Shown here piece by piece: positions 1 through 9,525 of a stretch of DNA of 64,000 nt. The notes under the pieces are model-generated. The model was not told where the DNA came from and searched no databases. It saw only the letters and a program-made list of their open reading frames with translations. Location of the stretch: NCBI GenBank assembly GCA_022376515.1, contig WTXI01000065.1:116282-180281 (forward strand), written 5' to 3'. This DNA comes from Lactifluus volemus (Eukaryota; Basidiomycota; Agaricomycetes; Russulales; Russulaceae). Both the position numbers and the translations under genes were made by a program. Numbering within the stretch: the stretch's first letter is position 1; each line of letters begins with the position of its first letter.

Positions 1-259
1 GGGAAGTGCGAGTATGCGGATGGCCGCTCGAGTGGCCCAGCTTTTGTAGGCGGTTCTGGGGGGAATGGTAGTCAGCCCCCATTGCTTCCTCTGGTTCATA
101 ATTAGACGCTGCCAAGGGGAAGCGCCCTTCACGTGCATCCCGCATCTGGGTCACAGTTAGGTAGCTTGTTTCTATCAGCCCCGGGCCTTTGCCCGTCTCT
201 TGTATCATAACCACCATGTCCCTTCCTAATGCCACGCCTACGTCTTGTAGCTGGTCCAT
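1..259 (-). CDS. Unidentified open frame, running off the left edge
   Basis: An open minus-strand frame of about 86 codons starts at an ATG at 259-257 and runs without a stop to the window edge. It is unusually clean next to the decayed sequence on its right, and it overlaps the first part of the dead DUF1769 gene on the other strand. I do not recognise the protein. It is rich in Gly, Glu and Arg and shows no membrane segment. It could be the 5' end of a real gene, an exon, or a chance open frame. Confidence 0.28.
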   Translation of the reverse strand, partial: MDQLQDVGVALGRDMVVMIQETGKGPGLIETSYLTVTQMRDAREGRFPLAASNYEPEEAMGADYHSPQNRLQKLGHSSGHPHTRTS

Positions 260-1375
260 CCCTAGACGCACTCGTGCCCATCTAGACCAACTCTGACGTG
301 CCACACACCGTTGTGTCGGATGCCTTTGAGGGGCAGATTCTTGCGTATATCAAAGACTTTACAGACGAGCAAGGCAACACTTTGCACAACGAGTACTTTG
401 GCCGCAAGGATAGAAAGGACATCACTTGGAGTATACAGGTTCAGGGTATGTCGTTCTCCACTGCGGAAACCGGTCCCGTTAACCCGTGAGTGTGGCATGC
501 TCAAGCCGTTTTCTCCGCCCGACATCGGCCGACGATGTGCTTTTCGGTAACCATCCATTGAAACTTCCCAGGGGTTCGGGTGCCGCACTCAAGTTCGCGC
601 AGTAAGCCGACAAGGGTTACTCCCTTGACGTCACTTTTGATCCCCTTGACAAGCTTTGTGGACCCGACGTTGGAACACGACTTGTCGTCGAGTACAAAGC
701 CATGAGCCCCTTCCCCACTCGTATCGACGATGCCGCATTTTGTGCACACGCGCCTCCCAGCCTTGTCTCGAACCTCCGCCACCACCACACATGGAGTACA
801 CGAACGACTCGGACCACAGTCGTCATTGCCAAAACAGCGGCACATTATCGACCGCGAAGGCTGGTCGCCCTTTCCACCTCCGCAGTCGCTCCGATGACAC
901 GAAGCAGTTGCATCAAACTCTGAGAAGCTCACCATCCCACTCGCATTCACATTCACCCTCCCCTCGCCTACACCGTCCCTTCTCTTCCACTCCCGCAATG
1001 CTTCCTCCCCTACTTTCGTGATACATCCCATCGTCGCGAGCTCATATTTGGACCCGAGGTGCGGCACACGTTGTGGCCCAGTAAAACCAGTTTTTTTGTT
1101 GACGTAATATATATAAATAGGACGTGTTCACGACCGACTTTTGCAACGGCTATATAGTCACGCCGACACTGTCGCTGCAATTTCCCGGCGGCATCTCTTT
1201 CGACATGATGCATTACTGGGATGGCCAGCCGGTCCGCTTCACGTGCTGTGAACGCAAGTGTGAAGGAGATAATGGTGCCAAGGATTCGGACACCCCGTGG
1301 GGTCGTGTTCTGTGGTGCGTCATGATTGAACTCATTCTAGTCGAGGAGCAATCGCGACTTCAGTCGCCACCTTGA
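246..1375 (+). pseudogene. Decayed DUF1769 (fungal) gene copy
   Basis: Three separated stretches resemble fungal DUF1769 proteins, whose function is not known. They are an N-terminal part with FTDEQGNTLHNEYF and KDRKDITWSIQVQG (about 320-450), a middle part with ADDVLFG, GSGAALKF and TLEHDLSSSTKP (about 515-705), and a C-terminal part with SLQFPGGISFDMMHYWDGQPVRF and TPWGRV (about 1125-1320). They are joined by probable introns (GTATGT at about 447; about 1081-1120). The copy is dead: an in-frame TAG lies at about 282, just before the first conserved block, and TGA replaces the expected Trp codon at about 704. The region between about 760 and 1080 is too diverged to assign. Identity rests on recalled family motifs. 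Confidence 0.55.
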
Positions 1376-1431
1376 ACGGGCCCGAAGTTACTTGCCATCG
1401 TAGTTCTGTCCAATAGGTCCCGCATAACTCA

Positions 1432-1870
1432 TGTACTAAAGGACGTGACGCGTGACTATGACTACATATGTGACCAACGCACGTCTTGGGACTGGCAACA
1501 ACAGCCAACGACTGACAGATGGCGAGTGTGTTACAAACCCCTTTCAGCCTCCATATATTCTATATCCAATGTCGGATAAATGATAATGTACAACCTCACA
1601 ACTACTAAGATCCTCCGCTCATCGTTTATTACAGGGGCTATCGAGCCATGGCAGAGCCTTTCAAAGCCGTCACATCTCCAAATACATCTTGCGTCATTTT
1701 CTCAAATGCACCATGTCGTGCCCGCTATCTTGAAGAACAAACTACTGGACGATACTATCTCTGGCTTTCCCGCAGAGGTCAATGCCGCCGCGCACATCAA
1801 TCAATCACAAAGACCAGCAGACCCCTTATCCGCTGGACTCAGCAAAGCTTGTCCGCGGAAGTAACAAAAC
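1432..1870 (+). pseudogene. 5' fragment of condensin subunit CND1 (copy f1)
   Basis: The sequence matches the promoter, first exon, first intron and start of exon 2 of the intact condensin gene at 50351. The promoter block around 1432-1518 (GTGACGCGTGACTATGACTAC and the CAACAACAGCCAACGACTG motif) and the start ATGGCGAGTG (1519) are recognisable. Most of exon 1 has been replaced by unrelated AT-rich sequence. Exon 2 then resumes with the AG at 1634 (GGGGCTATCGAGCCATGGCAGAG) and continues with many substitutions. It stops matching near 1870. A second fragment of the same gene part lies at 41041-41590 and shares its right-hand neighbour, so both come from one earlier duplication. It is not functional. 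Confidence 0.75.
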
Positions 1871-1924
1871 CCATCACCTCCTCGGCATCCACCATAAAAC
1901 TTCTCCCAGTCGTCGACTCAGCAT

Positions 1925-2270
1925 TTTGTTTGAATCTCGGGAGAACTCACCCCAAAAAGTTGAGTTTCACTGTGGCTGTACTCGGCACCAAAGTAGAAGA
2001 AGCAATTGGTGGCTAGTTACCCAGTCCTCATAAAAGCCGCATCTGCAAAAGCGAGAAAGGTTGGAAGCGCATGACCATAGGCAGGGTTCGACATCCCAGC
2101 TACCAAACCTTTCCCCACCCAACGCAAGACTGGTGAACGAGGCTGAGTGAGGACGCCAGATGTGGGCGTGAGCGGAAGGAGAGAGCGTTAGAGCGGAGCT
2201 CGCAGGTGGGGATGAGATGGAGGGAAGAATTGGAGGGGCAATTCTGGTGGAACTGGTTCAGAAACTGGAT
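1925..2270. repeat. Duplicated non-coding block, inverted partner at 41645-42075
   Basis: This block is present again at 41645-42075 in the opposite orientation. For example GGCTAGTTACCCAG near 2013 corresponds to CTGGGTAACTAGCC near 41970, and the stretch around CTGGATCACTGAGGGG (2262) reappears reversed near 41645. The flanking CND1 and acyltransferase pieces keep the same orientation in both places, so the block alone was inverted in one copy. No gene is recognised in it. Confidence 0.8.
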
Positions 2271-2324
2271 CACTGAGGGGAGCGCGTCGACAATCAGCTC
2301 GTACTAAATTTTGCGCTCGCGTGC

Positions 2325-3139
2325 CATGTTGACCACCTTCCTTCTCTCCGCGGCGGCCCACGAACTGGTCATGGCCGTAGTCACAAAGATGATCAAGTGC
2401 GCCCTCCCTCTTTGTCATTTGTGAAAAGATTAATTTGTTCGAACGTGGAAACAGATTGCATATTTTTACGCCGCAACTCATCCAGATTCCCATGATCGCT
2501 GTTGCACGGTCGCTAGCGATTACAGTGACTTGCATATATATTCGGAAAAAGTGTTTCGCGCCAAAAACTTTGTATCTATTTGTCCATAGCCAAACAGTGA
2601 CATCTGTCACACTGCTCCTCAATCGATATGCCTGCTGCAACCTCTACAGAACTGCAAGAACGTAATATATGCTGGTTCTATGACTTTTATGACTTTGAGC
2701 TTCCAGTAAAGGAGATTGTACTCCTTTCAGGTCATAGCCAATCAACAATTTATACCATTCTTCAGCTGTACAATACTTGTGGCACAGTTACCAATCCACT
2801 TGCACATCACACAGGCCGAAAATGCCTACTAGACCCTCAGGATCTTCAATACATTCAAAGCATCCTGGAAGCTCAACCTACAATGTATCTTGACAAAATC
2901 CAAGGGAAACTCTTTCAGAATCACAAGATTGTGGTGTCACTCGCAACTCTCAGCCGACGTGACGCAAGGTCACTGTTTGTCATAGACAAACATGCACAAA
3001 CTTCTTGGCGCGAAACACATTTTCCGAACAAATATGCAAGTCACTGTAAGCATAAAAAGTTCTTGGGCAACGCGATGATCTGGTTGGCGCTGTAGGCGGG
3101 GTTCCCTTTACTGTGCATAGGATACGTCTTTTACTGATA
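2325..3139 (+). pseudogene. 3' fragment of sterol O-acyltransferase (SOAT/ARE, MBOAT family), split by a transposon
   Basis: The C-terminal end of a membrane-bound O-acyltransferase is visible: LLSAAAHELVMAVVTKMIK (about 2333-2395), which carries the family's invariant His in HELVM; after a small intron come segments like IQIPMIAVAR (about 2478-2515) and, past the inserted element at 2523-3046, KFLGNAMIWLAL and FPLLCIGYVFY ending in TGA at 3139. The family makes sterol esters in the ER. The fragment is dead: only the last ~90 codons are present, there is a stop after WLAL, and the Tc1/mariner element interrupts an exon. A second copy without the insertion is at 42142-42428. Confidence 0.72.
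2523..3046 (+). mobile_element. Internally deleted Tc1/mariner element (524 bp)
   Basis: The element starts CAGTGACTTGCATAT and ends with the reverse complement ATATGCAAGTCACTG. The imperfect terminal inverted repeats run about 50 bp (GTTTCGCGCCAA is in both). It is flanked by TA on both sides (2521-2522 and 3047-3048), the classic Tc1/mariner target duplication. The homologous site at about 42350 is empty, so insertion is directly visible. Inside, from ATG 2628, a frame encodes the transposase N-terminus only: a helix-turn-helix (PVKEIVLLSGHSQSTIYTIL), then a second DNA-binding part (LDPQDLQYIQSILEAQPTMYLDKIQ). The DDE catalytic region is missing, so it is non-autonomous. Confidence 0.88.
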
Positions 3140-3566
3140 CTTTGCCTCGTGTTGGGCTTTATCATTCGGGGATCGTAAAGTACGGTATCTTGGTAATAAC
3201 GTTTTGAAAAAGGCGCCTTGTCTTTATTCAAGCGTGAAGTGGTCAGACTCGGAAGCTCGTGACTCGAGTTAACCCGGGAACATATGCTATCGATCATCAC
3301 AAATGTGACCTTGCCGCCCGATGAGCGAGAGATGGCGCAAACAACGTGCCCTTAGGCCCCGTTCGGATGGGCTGCTAATGCTGACAGACCGGTCTGCAGC
3401 AATTAGCAGCCCATCCGAATGGGGCCTAAGAAGGCATAATGCCGGCACAGGCAAGGGCACATGTTTACCTCAAGGCTCAACCTCTCCCACGCATCTTTCT
3501 CCTCTTTACTCCCTTCAAAAGCTACCCAGATGACCCCGCATCCGTACGCCAAAGTCTCCTATCCCG
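3140..3566. other. Spacer upstream of NLR A
   Basis: No gene is seen. The stretch matches 42429-42806 (upstream of NLR C), and from about 3329 also matches 13562-13716 (upstream of NLR B), so it probably contains the NLR promoter. The shared part includes GTGCCCTTA and AAGGCATAATGC. It holds a 72-bp MITE-like insert at 3355-3426. Confidence 0.6.
3355..3426. mobile_element. 72-bp palindromic MITE (Tourist/PIF-Harbinger-like)
   Basis: GGCCCCGTTCGGATGGGCTGCTAAT at the left end is mirrored by ATTAGCAGCCCATCCGAATGGGGCC at the right, around a short centre (TGCTGACAGACCGGTCTGCAGCA). TTA lies on the left side and TAA on the right. The two homologous promoters lack it (GTGCCCTTAAAAGGC near 13582, GTGCCCTTAGAAGGC near 42653), which shows a clean insertion. 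Ends beginning GGCCCCGTTC with a 3-bp TWA target are typical of Tourist-like elements. It has no coding capacity. Confidence 0.75.
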
Positions 3567-6500
3567 ATGTCTTCCGCTGTTAACCATTATTATAGCTCAG
3601 GTTTTCAAATTCCCGATATGAGGCACACTGGCAGCAGCCGCGCTCAGGTCACCTCAACGCAACTAGGCTCGTATACGCTCCGGGTCACTGGTACGTACTC
3701 CCTTTGTGATCATGCTCTGAGAGATACTAAATCTCTTTCCCCTGCCAGTCCTCAGAGCGCGCAACGTTCCGCGTCTCAAGACCCTCCTCTGGAGAAAAGG
3801 AAATTTTTACGTCACTGTGACTTGCGGGGAGACAACGAGGCAGACACGATCTGTGCAGAGAAGGGAGCATATCGTAGAATGGAACGAGAATCTGGACACT
3901 TTGTGAGAAATTCCCATATTTATTTCTATTTACGGCTGAGTCTCCAGCAGCATTGTACAATCCCAATCTGATATTACAGTGTCTCTTTATGTGGAAAGGC
4001 CCAAAGCGAAAGACATTATTATCGGAAATCAGAGGATAGCCTGTGAACCAACTCGCGGTTCGTCTCATGATTATTTGGAACTTTACTCACGCTTCTGGCT
4101 GATCCCTACATGTAGAACTCGACATCGTTTTCGGGAATGCAGGTGGACAGACAAAGGAGCCGGCCACAGTCTTAACGATCACAGTGTCATCAAACGCAAG
4201 TTCCTCTCGGACAGCGACAGTCAACACCCCGAATCTTATACCGGGCAACCTTGTCACTGAAGGAGGCGCTCCACGTCACATTGTCCAATCTAACGCTGAA
4301 ACCGCGCAACCCACGGCAGTTACCGTTCCTAAATCTGATTTTTCCGGGACGGGTGACCTTCTCGTTGACAGCGGCACTCCTCTGGGAATAGTGCCGGACA
4401 GCCAGCCGGGGATGTCGCGTCATCCCGATCGCGCTGAGGAAGCTATGGATGCGGTCACAATATGGAAAAGTGCTGTTGATGTTATGAAGCAAGTCGTGGA
4501 CACCGTCAGTCCAACCGTCAAACCAGTATGTTCCATACCTTTCTTCTCTACTATTCACAGAGCTAATTGCTGCCCTTCAGCTTGCCAGCTCGACATCGGC
4601 TCAGCTCTCCAACATTGGCGAGGTGCGCGCCCTTGCCTTATTGGATGAAATAGAACGCTCACCCTTTTTTTGGCTTGTTGGCAGGACTTGGTACTCAGGT
4701 TACGGCATGACGGCAACTTCCGATCACTACTTGAGGCGATACTAAATGCATTTCAATTTACAACTGAGGACGGTTTGAGGAACATCCAACCCGGATCAAC
4801 GCAAGCAAATATTCTCATTGAGATGCTCAAGTGCGTCTCCGAATGTGCCGGTTCTATCAAATCGTACGCGTTTGCTGCCGGATCGAATGCTAAGATGGAT
4901 GCACAAGTCGGTACGTTATCGTGACTGACATCTCTCATCGCCTCTTATCAACATGTGATTTTCAGCAAACCTGGCTTCGAACAATGTCGAACGCCTCCGC
5001 AAGGCCGGCGACCGACTAGGGGATCTACGAGGACAATTCCCCACAGATGTTGCTGTCCCCGCTAGCGCTGCTGTCTCTGAAATGCGAAACGATGTGAGAA
5101 CACAGGAAACGGAAACGGATATGTCGAATCAAGCATCGGATACTGGTGCGTCATTATGACAGTCACAAAGCCATCAATCTTCGGTTTAACAAGAGTAAAA
5201 TAGAATTGAATGCAATAATCGGGGAAAGCCCTCTTTTGGGAGGATGGCGATTCAAAGATAGACAGGGCTGTTATCGAGACACACGCAAACATTTCTTGGA
5301 CCACATCGTCGAGTGGGTCAAGAATCCCGAATCCGACCGCGGCCTCCTTCTCCTTGGCCAGGCAGGCACAGGAAAGTCCTCAATTGCGCATGAGATCGCA
5401 CTTTACTTCGACGAGACGTATCTCGGTTCTTATGTTGCATTTGTGCGGAAGGAGAAAGCCAAGGAGTCCAACGACGAAGCTGATCATTTCTTTACGACGC
5501 TTGCTCGGGGCCTCTCCGATCGCTATCCTCAGTTCAAGCTCGCCCTCAAGAAGGCCATTGCAAGTGATCCGTCTTTTGGAACTACCCGAGATCCTCGTAG
5601 ACTTTTTACACGCCTCCTCGTTAATCCGCTCAAGAGCGTACCACTTGATGATCCAATTCTCATCATCATCGATGGGTTGGATGAGAGTGGTATCACAATT
5701 GGCGGAAATGCACTGCATACGTTTCTTGCCCAACGTCTCATCGACCTCCCGCCAAACGTTCGCATCCTTATCACGTCGAGGACGGAAGATGACATCGAAC
5801 AGGCATTCGCCAAGGCGGAGTCCGTCCACACACTGTACACGGATGACGACCACATGGCTGCCAATACGGAACAAGATATTAGCTTGTATATTCAGAGCAA
5901 GCTCCGGAATGACGTGTTTAATGACCACGGTATCAAGCTAGTGCAGGCGTCACAGGGCTTGTTTCAATGGGCGGCCGTTGCATGTGGTTTCATCACCAGC
6001 CCTGCCAATCTTGGCCTTAGCTACAACGAATGTGTACAGCGCCTGTTGGCACCCTCCCGAGGTCTCAGTGGCGAAGGTCCGCTGGACAACTTGTACGAAG
6101 AAGTCCTCCAAGGGTACTTTAATTCAGATCAAACCCAAGTTCTATTTCGGTCCATCATGGGACAACTTTTTGCTGCAGTCGAACCCCTCTCTATCAATTC
6201 TTTGATTGCTCTGCGACAGCATGCACCCGTTGTTCACCCCCAAGATTCCGACCTGGTCCTCAGAATTCTCCGCTGCCTCGGCTCGCTGCTGAGTAGCGTC
6301 ACTTCACTTGACCAAACGCGCCCCATCCTTCCCCTCCATACATCATTCCGTGACTTTCTGACTAGTAGGACGAGCAAGGTGTTTTATGTTGATCTTGCGG
6401 ATGCCCACCATGATTTGTCACATTCCTGCCTTGGTTTAATGCTCGATGGCCTCAAATTCAACATGTGCAGACTGGAGTCGTCATATCTCGCCAACAGCGA

Positions 6501-9080
6501 CGTCCCAGACTTGGAATCCCGAATCGCCAAATATATTCCGTCGGGTCTACAATATGGTTGTATTTACTGGAGCGATCATTTGTGTCGTCGTCTTGCCTTC
6601 GATCACGAGGTGCTCAAAAAGGTTCGATCGCTCTTCGAAACCAAGTTTCTGTTTTGGCTGGAGGTGCTTAGTGTCAAGAAGAGTGTCGGCGTTGCTTCAC
6701 GAGCATTGTCATCCCTGTCGGTGTGGTTACTGCGAGAGGTATGTACACCGCATAATTGAATATGACATATAGTGACTTGAGCGTGAAATTGCAATAGCGT
6801 TCACAAACGGAAGTGAAGAAATTGTTGGGATTGGCAAAGGATGGATCTTCATTCGTGCGGTATTTCGGAAACACGGTGGCTCGAAGTGCACCACATATCT
6901 ACGTCTCTGCCCTGCCTTTCGCACCAGCCTCTTCCCAGATCCTTCATCAATACCTTCCTCAATTTCCTCGGACGTTGAGGTTGGAACGCGGACAGTTGTC
7001 GCATTGGCCTGAATTGGAAATGACGATTAAGACACATACCGGGATCCTTTGTGTTGCATTCTCGCCGGACGGGGAGCGTATCGCATCGGCCTCAGATGAT
7101 CACACGATTCGGGTGTGGGATGCCACAATAGGACAGATTATAGCGGGCCCGTTTACTGGACACACCGATCGAGTCACATCTGTTGCATTCTCACCAGATG
7201 GGGAGCGGATCGCATCGGCCTCTTCTGATCGCACTATTCGGGTGTGGGATGCCACAACAGGACAGATTATTGCCGGCCCATTCACTGGACACACCTCTTC
7301 GGTCTCATCTGTTGCATTCTCACCAGATGGGGAGCGGATCGCATCGGGCTCGGATGATCACACAATTCGGGTGTCGGATGCCAAAACAGGACAGATCATA
7401 GCTGGCCCGTTTACTGGACACACCTATTCGGTCACATCTGTTGTATTCTCACCAGATGGGGAGTGGATCGCATCGGGCTCAAATGATGGCACAATTCGGG
7501 TGTGGGATGCCACATCAGGACAGATTATAGCCGGCCCATTCACTGGTCACACTGATTGGGTCAGATCTGTCGCATTCTCACCAAACGGGGAGCGCATCGC
7601 ATCGGGCTCAAATGATGGCACGATTCGGGTGTGGGATGCCACGACCGGACAGATTATTGCCGACCCGTTTACTGGACACACCAATTTCGTCAGATCTGTT
7701 GCATTCTCACCAGACGGGGAGCGCATCGCATCGGGCTCTTCTGATCACACGATTCGAGTGTGGGATGCCACAACAGGACAGATAATAGCCGGCCCGTTTA
7801 CTGCACACACCTCTTCGGTCAGATCTATTTCATTCTCACCAGACGGGGAGCGGATCGCATCGGGCTCACGTAATCACACAATTCGGATGTGGGGTGCCAC
7901 AACAGGACAGATTGTAGCTGGCCTGTTTACTGGACACACCAATTATGTCACATCTATTTCATTCTCACCAGACGGGAAGCGGATCGCATCAGGCTCACGT
8001 GATCACACAATTCGGGTGTGGGATGCCACAACGGGACTGCTTATAGCGGGCCCGTTTACTGGACACACCAATTATGTCACATCTGTTTCATTCTCACCAG
8101 ACGGGGACCGGATCGCATCGGGCTGGGATGATCACACAATTCGGGTGTGGGATGCTACAACAGGACAGATTATAGCCGGCCCATTTACTGGACACACCGA
8201 TCGAGTCACTTCTGTTGCGTTCTCACCAGACGGGAAGCGGATCGCATCGGGCTCTTATGATCACACAATTCGGGTGTGGGATGCCACAACAGGACAGGTT
8301 GTAGCCGGCCCATTTACTGGACACACCGATCGAGTCACTTCTGTTGCATTCTCACCAGACGGGGAGCGCATCGCATCGGGCTCTTCTGATCACACAATTC
8401 GGGTGTGGGATGCCACAACAGGACAGATTGTAGCCGGCACGGTTACTGGACACACCGATTGGGTCACATCTGTTTCATTCTCACCAAACGGGGAGTGGAT
8501 TGCATCAGGCTCTTCTGATCACACGATTCGGGTGTGGGAAGCCACAACAGGACAGATTATAGCTGGCCCGTTTATTGGACACACCGGTCGAGTCACATCA
8601 GTTGCATTCTCACCAGATGGGGAGCGGATCGCATCGGGCTCGGGTGATCGCACTATTCGGGTGTGGGATGCTACAACAGGACAGCTTATAGCGGGCCCGT
8701 TTACTGGACACACCTATTGGGTCGGATCTGTTGCGTTCTCACCAGACGGGGAGCGGATCGCATCGGGCTCGGATGATGACACAATTCGGGTGTGGGATGC
8801 CACAACAAGACATATTGCCTCAGCTTCAGACGACGGCACAATTCATGTGAAGACCGCAACTAGCACCGAAAATAGTAAGAATCAATTTACGGATCAATCC
8901 TCGGTCGATCGTGACGGTTGGTTACATGGAGAAGAGGATGAACTTGTGCTTTGGATTCCCGAGCTACATAGGCCATGCCTTCATAGACCCAGCACTATCT
9001 GGATTGCAGGCAAACATGAGACACGGCTTGATCTCTCAAATTTTGCTTATGGACCAAATTGGGCTACTAGTACATTATGA
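3567..9080 (+). CDS. NLR A: C2-like / NACHT / WD40 protein, intact
   Basis: A nine-exon model keeps phase throughout and gives about 1673 codons: 3567-3690, 3749-3902, 3948-4057, 4116-4525, 4581-4622, 4685-4910, 4966-5093, 5194-6738, 6798-9080. Residues ~35-170 look like a C2-type domain (VLRARNVPRLKTLLWRK, FYVTVTCG, IVEWNENLDT, YVERPKAKDIIIGNQ). Next come a helical linker and a NACHT NTPase with P-loop GQAGTGKSS (~453-461) and Walker B ILIIIDGLDE. From residue ~989 there are 14 WD40 repeats of 43 residues, then a tail with LHRPSTIWIAGKHETRLDL. Fungal proteins of this build are NOD-like receptors whose WD40 end senses a ligand and whose NACHT oligomerises to trigger a response such as cell death; the target here is unknown. 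The start ATG is conserved in all three paralogs. The exon 7/8 junction is the least certain one. Confidence 0.85.
7023..8830 (+). repeat. Tandem 129-bp WD40 repeats of NLR A (14 units)
   Basis: Fourteen head-to-tail units, each coding TGHTxxVxSVAFSPDGERIA then SxSxDxTIRVWDATTGQIIAGPF. The DNA is nearly identical between units except at a few codons: positions 5, 6 and 8 (after GHT), and 24 and 26 (the S-x-D-x loop). Fourteen units would make two seven-bladed propellers. Such homogeneity points to recombination or gene conversion between units. Confidence 0.92.
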
Positions 9081-9525
9081 CAATTTATCTAAATAGAATC
9101 AATTGTACGCAAGATTTCTTGACTGTTGATCAGACCGAACCGTGACCATCTTACTACTCACGAGAATTGTATACTCAATAAAAGATGTGTCAAACGTCAA
9201 GGGTTTCCTTCTGGACTATAACATAGATAGTAATAGTAATCGGATTTCCGCTCACAGTGAACTGAGACTATAGTATTGATGTCTGTGATGTGACGTCACT
9301 GAACATCGCACGTCATCATTGTTATCACATGTATTATTCCCTGTACAAGTACTTAAACAGAACAGTTTGGGGAATAATAGATCAATTCTCTCTCCCTTAC
9401 TATCACGCCGTGATCATGTCACAGTTCCATTTCCATTATATAGGACGTGACTACACGCGTCGAACATGTGACCGACGCCCCTCCGACGCGTTCGGGACTG
9501 GCAACAACAGCCTACGACTTGCCAG
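9081..9525. promoter_or_regulatory. Intergenic: NLR A 3' end and CND1-copy promoter
   Basis: No gene is seen. The stretch is homologous to 19312-19663 and 49957-50350, so it carries the 3' flank of the NLR and the promoter of the condensin copy. Recognisable shared parts are AATCGGATTTCCGCTCAC and the block just before the start codon (CAACAACAGCCTACGACTTGCCAG). Confidence 0.5.

Noticed and set aside
7100..9000. Minus-strand frames reading CPVNGPAIICPVVASHTRIV over the WD40 arrays
   Set aside because: They are the antisense of the 129-bp repeats, recur in all three NLRs with the same phase, and have no independent start or codon signal.
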